Shown piece after piece: positions 14,201 to 21,400 of a DNA stretch of 64,000 nt. How positions within the stretch are numbered: the first letter of the stretch is position 1; every line of letters starts with the position of its first letter. The DNA lies in contig JAFREQ010000121.1 of the NCBI GenBank assembly GCA_025331565.1, positions 556,001-620,000 of the forward strand. Direction: 5' to 3'. Source of the stretch: Holacanthus passer (taxonomy: Eukaryota > Chordata > Actinopteri > Pomacanthidae). Under the pieces are notes generated by a model that saw nothing but the letters and a program-made list of their open reading frames with translations, searched no databases and was not told the origin of the DNA. Position numbers and translations under genes: made by a program.

Positions 14201-14379
14201 CTTCTTCATTAGTGCTACAGCATCTCCCTCTCTCTCACACACACACACACACAGTCCTACCTGTCTCTGGGGTCGATCCAGCTCGTGCACTGGTTAATGT
14301 GGTCAATGTAATAGACTTTGCCATCAAAGTCTCTGGCTTCCTCCCAACCCTCAGGTAGTGGCAACTCCTTCCTTGGCAT
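1178..14379 (-). CDS. wwc1: wwc1 (KIBRA), 5' part of the gene: coding exons 1-5, joined 14379-14261, 4075-3966, 3475-3272, 2215-2139, 1257-1178
   Basis: KIBRA is a cytoplasmic and cortical scaffold of the Hippo pathway; it binds PPxY proteins such as LATS kinases through its WW domains. Joined exons give 196 codons plus two bases, with reading phase kept at every junction. WW1 spans residues about 6-39 with both signature tryptophans (W12, W34) and the Tyr pair Y23-Y24. WW2 spans about 53-84 with W59, but the second Trp position is L81; human KIBRA has Ile there, so this is a family trait. Residues 84-145 are a charged helix, followed by a Ser-rich linker and the KYDPDILKAEIATAKSRV block. That block and the DALSAQKEIYQVKEQRL stretch fit WWC1 better than WWC2 or WWC3 as I remember them. 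Full-length WWC1 is about 1,100 aa, so the C2 domain and aPKC-binding region lie past the left edge. The gene is head-to-head with arl10. Confidence 0.9.
1258..2138 (-). other. wwc1: wwc1 intron 4
   Basis: AT-rich intron of 881 bases. Positions about 1905-2000 look like a diverged minus-strand piece of the dispersed repeat described at 52111-52442 (shared gtctttgggttttgaaccgttggtcag segment). Nothing else is recognisable. Confidence 0.6.
2139..2215 (-). CDS. wwc1: wwc1 coding exon 4 (Ser-rich linker)
   Basis: The 77-nt exon encodes a serine run followed by KYDPDILKAEIATAKSR, nearly identical to mammalian KIBRA. Acceptor ttctgcag, donor gtacga. Phase goes from 1 to 0. Confidence 0.9.
2216..3271 (-). 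other. wwc1: wwc1 intron 3
   Basis: Intron of 1,056 bases, T-rich on the plus strand around 2760-2880. No exon, repeat array or RNA gene is recognisable. Confidence 0.65.
3272..3475 (-). CDS. wwc1: wwc1 coding exon 3 (end of WW2, start of coiled-coil region)
   Basis: Begins with the end of WW2 (STQLEDPR) and continues as a Gln/Glu/Arg-rich helix with heptad-like spacing (MLRDYLAVARDALSAQKEIY and following). Acceptor cctccag, donor gtgagt. This exon is markedly more GC-rich than its flanking introns, with several CpGs. Confidence 0.92.
3476..3965 (-). other. wwc1: wwc1 intron 2
   Basis: Short intron of 490 bases. A small imperfect tandem of the hexamer-like unit agtatc/agtatca lies at about 3767-3805. 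Nothing else is seen. Confidence 0.65.
3966..4075 (-). CDS. wwc1: wwc1 coding exon 2 (WW domain 2, first part)
   Basis: Encodes residues 40-76 and one base of codon 77: QTKPLTFADCIGDELP, then GWEEAFDP and a YYVDHNT turn. Acceptor ttcttcag and donor gtgagt; the 110-nt length restores frame from phase 2 to phase 1. Confidence 0.93.
4510..4710 (-). repeat. Dispersed repeat family A, copy 1
   Basis: Contains ttcattaatcgattagtcga near one end, then, in the same order as other copies, a block about extra-long Phe/Leu-like T-rich sequence and a ggacgctttaggcttcggac block. Read on the minus strand it parallels the copy at 52111-52442. Strongly diverged. Confidence 0.5.
5078..5109 (+). repeat. (GGA)n microsatellite
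   Basis: An uninterrupted AGG/GGA run of about 10 units in wwc1 intron 1. It creates polyArg and polyPro open frames in the six frames that are not genes. Confidence 0.9.
6603..6651 (+). repeat. (CA)n microsatellite
   Basis: About 24 uninterrupted AC units; the longest CA array in the window and a probable length polymorphism. Confidence 0.97.
8230..8258 (+). repeat. (CA)n microsatellite
   Basis: About 14 uninterrupted CA units in wwc1 intron 1. Confidence 0.95.
12208..12445 (-). repeat. Dispersed repeat family A, copy 2
   Basis: Minus-strand copy: gataatcgaataatcatttt at the plus-strand left end, a tttgctggttccagcttctg block, then gtttgggacagtgagtttgg and agacgtcacattgggctgtg. These blocks recur in the same order in the copies at 36085-36315 and 52111-52442. 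Confidence 0.6.
12755..12870 (+). repeat. Dispersed repeat family A, truncated copy
   Basis: Starts gtgactgcaactattgatta, with AATTAAAAC and gttgatcaactaatcg further on. It resembles the outer parts of family A without the interior blocks. Assignment is tentative. Confidence 0.35.
14183..14195 (+). promoter_or_regulatory. Perfect DR1 nuclear-receptor element (intronic)
   Basis: Two AGGTCA half-sites with a one-base spacer (aggtcaaaggtca), the binding form of HNF4 and RXR heterodimers. It lies in wwc1 intron 1, 66 bases inside the exon 1 donor. Binding is not shown. Confidence 0.45.
14236..14253 (+). repeat. (CA)n run next to the wwc1 exon 1 donor
   Basis: Nine CA units; on the transcribed strand this is a (TG)n tract starting a few bases after the 5' splice site of exon 1. 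UG repeats in that position can bind splicing regulators in other genes. Confidence 0.85.
14261..14379 (-). CDS. wwc1: wwc1 coding exon 1 (start codon and WW domain 1)
   Basis: Encodes residues 1-39 and two bases of codon 40, beginning MPRKELPLPEGWEEARDFDG and ending at the SWIDPRD motif. The start is chosen because the human protein begins the same way (MPRPELPLPEGWEEARDFDG); its context has G at -3. The donor gtagga follows immediately, and a CA/TG dinucleotide run begins only a few bases into the intron. Confidence 0.93.
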
Positions 14380-14869
14380 GTCAGGCGAGTCTCCATGTAA
14401 TGAACTCCTCTCTACTCAAAATCATAACGAAGGGAAACCATCGCTTTTCTCTGTCATCGTCATCTTCTTCATCGGTGTCTGCAGTTATTCCCAGCTCTGC
14501 CGCTCTGCTGCGGTTTGGATTAGGCCATCATCACAATAATCCATAATAATCCACAGATTAGCAATGAATCAAAGCTCACAGGGGCTGATGGGAGAAAAGA
14601 TCTCAGAGGGTGAAACAGTTCCAGCATCAGTTCACTTCAATGAGAGTTTGCCGTCATCACATAGAAAAACACTGAGCTCATAAAACAAACCTGTTGTTCG
14701 TAAACGTGTTTTTACACACGTGGCTGCAGCTTTTACAACTTTTAACAATCTTCTGGGAAACTTTGAAGCCAACTGGTGAAAAGTTTTGAAGTAAAGTACA
14801 ATTATGGAAAAACCCCGGACAGATGTGGATGTAAACAAACCGGCAGCCTCTCGTCCACAAACCCACAGA

Positions 14870-15260
14870 TACGCCTGAAAACGAGGCGACAAAGTGTCCG
14901 GAGCGGCGGGTTTTACCGGGAACAGCCGTTCAGGAGCCTTTAAAACCCTCTGAGATCCTCAAACCGGGCTCGTTCCTCCGTCTTGCCCACAGGCCACCAT
15001 GTTTAGCAGCAGTCTCCGATGCTAGCTGCCCGCCGCGGGGCGACGATCCTGCCCGAGCGCCGCGCGAGAGCCGGAAGTCACGAGCGCACCGGAGCCGGAA
15101 AAAAACAAACCCGGGAATCCGACACAAACTTCTGTCTTTTTCGGTTTAACGATCGTTTAGAAACCGGACGGGAGGAGGCGGTGAAGTCTCCGCTCAGTCC
15201 CGGTGACTTCAGCCGGTCGACCGCTGTCAATCTCACACACTCACCCAGGCTTCCGGCGTG
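14870..15260 (-). promoter_or_regulatory. wwc1: wwc1 CpG-rich promoter and 5' leader
   Basis: A stretch dense in CpG (for example gcccgccgcggggcgacg, 15027-15044) in an AT-rich neighbourhood, 500-900 bases upstream of the wwc1 start codon; this is the usual setting of a TATA-less vertebrate promoter. The leader probably runs unspliced from here to 14380, as no clear acceptor is seen. If so, the mRNA contains an upstream ATG at 15000-14998 in strong context (A at -3, G at +4) that opens a 13-codon frame ending before the true start. The exact start site cannot be placed. Confidence 0.65.
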
Positions 15261-15600
15261 ATTTCAAAATAAGATCTCTGTTGACAAGCGCAGTCAGCAA
15301 AATAAGACTTCCGGTTTTCAAATTTAGACTATCATGAAGGTTTTTTTTATTAAATTCAAACACACAACTTCATCCTGATAGACGTTTTGCTTTGATAATA
15401 AGTGATGTTAACAAATAAATGTGTGTGTGATGCTGATGAACTTGAGGTCAAAATGTCCATTGTTTTTTTCTTATTCATCACAGCATCATTACTTTTGTTT
15501 ATAAGCTGATATCAGTCATCAAAATCACTGTCTGTTCTTCTCCTGACGTCGATATATATGTTATTTAATTCAGTTGTTAATAAACTGGCTTTCTGCTTTT

Positions 15601-15621
15601 ATGATGATGATGATGATGATG
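15601..15621 (+). repeat. (ATG)n microsatellite
   Basis: Seven ATG/GAT units, immediately left of the DR1 element at 15634. Confidence 0.9.
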
Positions 15622-15633
15622 ACAACCTGCAAG

Positions 15634-15646
15634 AGGTCAAAGGTCA
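15634..15646 (+). promoter_or_regulatory. Perfect DR1 nuclear-receptor element (upstream of wwc1)
   Basis: aggtcaaaggtca, identical to the element at 14183 including two flanking bases on each side. It lies about 400 bases outside the wwc1 CpG-rich promoter and 2.6 kb upstream of arl10. Confidence 0.45.
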
Positions 15647-15808
15647 TCTGCCTTCGTCATCCTTCTCCTTTCGTCTATGCAGTGACATAAATACGTTTTT
15701 CAGTGTTTTTTGGTATAACTCCTTTTTTATTTTCATATAAATATTGAGTTTTATAGTCAGCAGCTCTTTCCTTCACTTGTTCCTGTATTAGCAAACTTTC
15801 AGGCCCAC

Positions 15809-15823
15809 GGCGCCATCTAGAGG
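15809..15823 (-). promoter_or_regulatory. CTCF-like motif
   Basis: The minus strand reads cctctagatggcgcc, a close match to the CTCF core (CC-N-CTAG-A/G-TGGCGC). It lies between the divergent wwc1 and arl10 promoters, where an insulator would make sense. Sequence match only. Confidence 0.4.
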
Positions 15824-16920
15824 TCAATGTGCTGAACTGCTGAATGGATCCCTCAAATCGCCTGCTGAGTGTAAAAGTACTTGAGTAAATGCACTTAATT
15901 ACATTACATTATTGGGGAGGATGTGGGGGAACGTGTGCTCTCCCTTCTCATAATGATGAAAAATAAAGTTACATACAGCAGCATTTATTTTAATACTTAT
16001 TCACTCCTGCTGTTTAATACTCAACAGATAAGATAAAATTATCAGTTCACACAGAGATGATGGTCTTTAACATTCACTATCTGTCACTATCCTTTTTCCT
16101 CATTAAAGCTTTTTTTCTGGAGTTGTTCTGTGTTGAAATGGAGGGATTTCTGGTGTCTGATGTTGAGTAAATTGTAAAGTCTTCTAAAGCAAATTGTGAT
16201 ATCTGACTTTAGACATGATGATTCAAACAGGCATAATTTTGTGACTCTCATCAGAAAGTACAACAAATTTTTCAGTTATTTGAGAGTTAGAGTATTTATC
16301 GGCTCTAAAAACACAAAAACACCACAATTATATAGCTTTTTGTGTAGAAACCATGAGAGAAACAGATCAAAAAGTGAAGACAAAGAAAACAAAAATCTGT
16401 CTTCATCTCTGCACAGTCAAGTTTTTATTAACATCCTGTCTTCAAGCTGATTAATTTCAATACACTGTCTTAGAATTTGTGTATGAGAGAAATTTACTGT
16501 GTGATTTAATCAAAGAGTCACATGAAAACTCTTTTAAATATCTTCTGAATAAGCTTTAAATATTCTTGAAGGATCCCAGAGAAGAGACGCTCTCAGAACC
16601 AAACCTCCTCTCAGATTTGTTGAAGCAAACAGTCAGAGCCGCTGTGTGAGTCACACACACAGTATTTCAGCTTGACTCTTGCTTTATTCAGACACGTGGA
16701 AGAGGGGAAACATTCGGCGTCTCTTGGTGAACCTGAATCATCCGGAGAGTTGGAGGGAGGCGGTTTGATTTTACACCAGACTGACTTCCCCGTAGTTCAT
16801 CTTAATGGTGGGTTGTTGCTTAAATTAGCCTGGTTGTATTGAGCTGTTCAGTTGAAAGAAACTCAGAGCTGACTGTAGATGGAGCTTCACCTCCATCAGT
16901 CTGATGAAGAGACTCAGACC

Positions 16921-16943
16921 ATCATCATCATCATCATCATCAT
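16921..16943 (+). repeat. (ATC)n microsatellite
   Basis: Seven ATC/CAT units followed by a degenerate continuation. Confidence 0.9.
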
Positions 16944-17224
16944 TATCTGACAGACAAACAGAGCCAGATCACGTGACTCATTTTCTCATATGAATATTAA
17001 ATATATTCATTTTCAGGTGTCGTCTCTTTGACGTCATGAACTCACCTGCAGACCGGGCCGGGAGCTCGTGATGCCTTCATGGTTTATCGGAAATATTAAA
17101 ACTTGGTTCTTCAGCACACAGAAACCTACAACTAAGATTAACTATTAACGAAGATTTTTTTTTCTGTAATTGATATCTACCAATCCTTTAAAACAAATCA
17201 AAGAAGCACTTTGAAACTGGTTTT

Positions 17225-17473
17225 TATTATTGTCTTTTGCCACTGGTAGAAAGTACCGTAGTACAAAGTACATTTACTCAAGTGCTGTATCTAAGTCCAA
17301 TTTTGACGTGCTTGTATTTAACTGGAGTATTTTAATTTCATGCAACTTCTGCATTTACTCCAGCTCAGGGTAAATATTGTACTTATTACTCCACTACATT
17401 ATGTCTTACAGCTTTAGTTACTAGTTACTTTTCAGATTACACGTTTTCATCCCTTTCATCCCCCTTCCAGTTC

Positions 17474-17515
<42 letters not shown>

Positions 17516-17530
17516 GACAGACAGACAGAC

Positions 17531-17607
<77 letters not shown>

Positions 17608-17619
17608 CAGACAGAGAGA

Positions 17620-17677
<58 letters not shown>

Positions 17678-17686
17678 AAGACAGAC

Positions 17687-17733
<47 letters not shown>

Positions 17734-17756
17734 CAGAGAGAGAGAGAGAAAGAGAG

Positions 17757-17814
<58 letters not shown>

Positions 17815-17980
17815 CAGTAGTTCAGTGCAAGCTCCAGAAATTGAATGATAATAATAATAATAGTGATAATAAACTACTTCCGTCAGGTTTTGAGTGCAGT
17901 ACTTTTACTTGTAGTGGAGTATTTTCACAGTGAGGTATTAGTACTTTTACTTCAGTAAAGTATCTGAATACTTCCTCCTC
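17225..17980 (+). repeat. Dispersed repeat family B interrupted by a GA array
   Basis: The left arm (17245-17460) holds agtacatttactcaagtgct, ttgtacttattactccacta and agctttagttactagttact. The right arm (17880-17980) holds cagtacttttacttgtagtg and ends tctgaatacttcctcc. I recognise both arms, in this order, from a repeat common in percomorph genomes. The usual interior is replaced by the purine array at 17477-17810. Confidence 0.65.
17477..17810 (+). repeat. GA/GACA purine array
   Basis: A 334-base array of GA units with interspersed GACA and GAAA units. It is by far the longest simple repeat in the window and lies about 460 bases upstream of the arl10 start codon. On the opposite strand it is a pure TC/TGTC tract, able in principle to form triplex DNA. 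Confidence 0.95.
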
Positions 17981-18269
17981 CTCCTCTGTGTGTTGCATTG
18001 TGCTGGAAGCTGTCTTCCAGAGGAGAAGCGCAGTTTACGAGCAGCTCTTGAACGCAGCATTTTTCCTCTTGTGCGTCTCTGAACAAAAACAAGCGGAGAT
18101 CAGATCCAGTCACATGTGAACCGAGCGGCGGCTGCAGGAAGGAAGCGGAGCTCTGTCTGCGCACGGCCGGTGTCCAGGCTGCACCGACCCCCGGCTGGTC
18201 CCCCCGGTCCCCCGGCTCCGGTCCCCCCGGTCCCCCGGCTGGTCCCCCGGCTCCGGTCCCCGGCTCCTC
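17981..18269 (+). promoter_or_regulatory. arl10: arl10 promoter and 5' leader
   Basis: CpG- and C-rich sequence directly after the family B repeat. From 18188 to 18268 short units built from cccccggct, ggt and ccggt repeat almost in tandem; the template strand carries more than four runs of four or five G, so a G-quadruplex is possible. At 18114-18119 the sequence reads atgtga, an upstream start codon followed at once by a stop, if the leader extends that far. No TATA box is evident and the start site is unknown. Confidence 0.55.
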
Positions 18270-18407
18270 ATGGTTCTCCTCCGGCACATCTCCGTCGCTC
18301 TGACCGCCGCCGTGGCCGCTCTGGGCTCCGCTCTGTTCATCGCCCTGAACTTCTTGTACAAGAGGCGGACATGGTCTCCACAGGCGGAATACTGCACGAT
18401 CAAAGAG
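18270..18407 (+). CDS. arl10: arl10 exon 1 (membrane segment)
   Basis: 46 codons. Start MVLLRHISVALTAAVAALGS, then a hydrophobic run and LYKRRTW. The start is chosen for its resemblance to the human N-terminus (also a hydrophobic segment with ALG and LFI blocks). The start context is moderate (C at -3, G at +4). Donor gtcaga in phase 0. Confidence 0.9.
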
Positions 18408-21400
18408 GTCAGACTCAAGGTTCAACACTCACATACATAAATACACATTATTTTTATTCATAACTCAACTATGGAACTTGAAGGTGAAGATGATGAAGGT
18501 GATGAAGAGGCTGATCTCTCGTCTGACATTTTACTGACAAACATCTGACTGGATGAATGAATGAAGGAAGAGTCACTGCAGAATTCTGATGAACACAACT
18601 GAGATGGTGATGAAGATGATGAAGATGCAGTGATGCTTGGTGAAATGACAGTGTCAGTGGAGGTGATGAAGATGAGGATTTTGATGGTGTTAATGTTTAA
18701 AAACAGCAAGATGTGAAGGCTGAGGATGATGATGATGAAGAGGATGCTGCTGCTTGAGGAATAACTGATGTGTTATTGATGATGAAGATGATGGTTTTGA
18801 TCATGTGGTGAGGATGATGATGGTAGCACTGATCAGAAAGATATAAATAGTGAGAATAATGATGATGATGAAGATGATGATGTTAATGAATGAATGACTG
18901 TAGTGGTGATGAAGATGGTTTTGATGTCAGTGATGATGATGATGATGATGATGATGTGACAGTTGATCTGAAGAAGACTTAAAATCACAGTGGATATGAT
19001 GTTGTTGATGAAGATGATGATTTGATGAAGTCACTGATGATGATGATGATGAAGAGCTTGATGTTAATGAGTAAGTAGAGGCTGATGAAGATGAAGGTGA
19101 CAGTGGAACGTTAATATTAATGATGATGATGATGGTGTTGATGGTTTTGATGATGAGGATGGCGACCTCACGCTAATAATGTTAATAGTGACAAAGGGTG
19201 AAGATGAAGATCATGAAAAAATAATGTGGTCGAGGCCGTAGTGATGATGAGGATGGTGATGTTATGAAGATGATGAAGATGTAACTGTGGCGATGATGAT
19301 GATGGCGATGATGATGGTTTTGATGCCATTAATGATGAGGTGATGAAGAGAAAAATGTTAAGGATGAAGATTGCTGTGACAAAGATGACGTTGAAGATGA
19401 AGATGTGATGATGACGAGATGACAGCAGACTTAATGAGGATGATGATGTGATTATTGATGATTTCATAATTGGTAATGATGATGAAGATGAGGGTGACGA
19501 AGCAAAATATAACAAGCAGGTTGATGATGTTGAAGAAGGAGAATATGAGGATGATGAAGATGTGAAAAAAAATGATGTGGTGGCGATGATGATGATGATG
19601 GTGATGGTGTGAAGTGATGAAGAGGAAATGAGGTGATGGCACAGATGATGAAAAGTGGCTTTAATGATGCTGATGAATGAGTGATTATTGATGATGATGA
19701 GGGTGAAGATGATGTTGGACCATTATTGAGGATGATGAAGATGTAATGACCTCCCAGATGAACATCATGTACTTGAGTGAGTTTCCTGCCGACAGAGCTG
19801 AAGCAGCTGCTTCACTGAGAGTCTTAATGAATGATTCTTCACTGGAGAACAACAGCTGCAGCCTGAATCTCTTCATAAAATCTATTTGCACGTCTCTAAT
19901 CTTGTTTCCTCGATTCAATCAGCAGCAGTCTGTAATAGGCTCAGCCTGCTTTATCTGCCTCAGCCCGTCTTCAGAGGATAATGTTGTCAGCGTCAGCGGC
20001 GGCTCGATGCAGAGGGGACGTAAATGTTTTCATCCAGGGAGCCAAAGTCTACCAACATGTATTGTAATCGCGTCTTTGGCTCCAGAAAGCAGGGGCGTCG
20101 ACTAACAGCGTGTTTCCGACCTCGGGGAGTTTCAGCAGGTGGGAGGGACGCACGAGCTCGTTTGCACGACGACAAGCAATCAGCAAAAAAAAAGATCCAT
20201 CTGCTGAATAAACTGCACAAGCAGCCGCAGACGTCAGGATGCGCCTTCAGCGTTCGACTGCGTTCAGATTGTTGCTCTCATTTTGTTATTTCTGCAGCTT
20301 CGTGCACAAATATGGACGATTTGACATCGAGTCGAGACTTCGAGAGCGGTGACAGCAGAGTTTAGATTCATAACCTCATCATTTTTTCATCATTCTAAAC
20401 CATGTTTTTGACATTTTTTTGGAGCCACTCAGTAATTTCAGATTTTCTCTTCATCTTTTCATTGTCGGTTTCCTGCAGTGTTCAGTGAACACCTGAAACA
20501 AAGACTCCCTCCAACTGACAGCATGAAAGATTAATACACTTTTCTGAAATAAAACATTAATATTCAGGAAGCAGAGGTGATGCTTCACTCAGCAAAAGAC
20601 GGATATTTAATGAGTGGCTGTTGTTTTGGCCGTGATCCATTAAAATTTATCAGGAGACAACATGCGTCAGGATTTTGGCCAAACTCCTGAAGTGTGAAAC
20701 TCTGATTGTTAATGTTTGAGTTCGCTTTTACACACGACCACAGAGTTGAGGAATTTGCAAAAAAAGACAGACTTTTAATAAGGACGACTAAAATCAAAGC
20801 AGCAGAGGTAGAGATATTCTGACTTTAAGTAGGTGGTGTTGGTTTAGCTGGTTCCTTAACACAAAGACAAGACATCGGTATTCTTCGTTTTGTATTTATT
20901 GCCTGTTTGATCACTCAGTCGACACCTGATCGTAACTGGAAAACACTCTTCCTAATGCTGTCGACTGCTGCTTTAAAACCTCCTGCTGAATTCAACGAAT
21001 TGAAGCCGGTGGTCTGTGGCTGGTGAAGCAGTAGCTCGAGGTAGACGAACTCCTGGACTGATGAGATGTGTCGGTGTTAGAGGATCATATCTGTCCTGCA
21101 GGTCAGTCGGCTTTAGTGCTTCCTTGTTATGAAGCCGCTGTGCTGCGACCGTCTGCCCTGCTGGAGTGTCCTTGAGCAAGACGTTAAATCCCTGTCAGGT
21201 CCGGCAGATCTGCAGGTTTGTCCTCCCTGTGGAGCAACAACAATAGGAATCAATACAGTATCACTGCTTTTTATGAGAAACGTCTGAAGCGAGTTTAAAG
21301 TCTAGAGGCAAAAGTCTGTGAAGTATCTGAGCTGACAGAGAGAACAGGAGATAAATGGGCAGTTGGAAAAACCTCAGAGTCATTTCGAAACCGAAGAGAC

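Larger units (their letters stand above)
4076..14260 (-). other. wwc1: wwc1 intron 1 (10.2 kb)
   Basis: Large first intron. It holds dispersed-repeat copies at about 4510-4710, 6715-6800, 12208-12445 and 12755-12870; CA arrays at 6603-6651, 8230-8258 and 14236-14253; a GGA array at 5078-5109; and three CpG-containing GC-rich patches (about 5150-5340, 7985-8130, 9910-10085) that stand out against AT-rich surroundings and may be regulatory. Polypurine and T-rich stretches are scattered. I see no coding exon in it; the open frames present lack family resemblance and splice context. Confidence 0.65.
15261..17224. other. Intergenic region between divergent wwc1 and arl10
   Basis: Gene-free AT-rich DNA. 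It contains an ATG triplet array (15601-15621), a perfect DR1 (15634-15646), a CTCF-like motif (15809-15823), a short family-B-like fragment (15868-15908) and an ATC triplet array (16921-16943). No open frame with family resemblance is seen. Confidence 0.7.

Noticed and set aside
19168..19642. Minus-strand Ser/His/Ile-rich open frames
   Set aside because: Direct translation of the degenerate GAT/GAA tract; no splice context and no homology.
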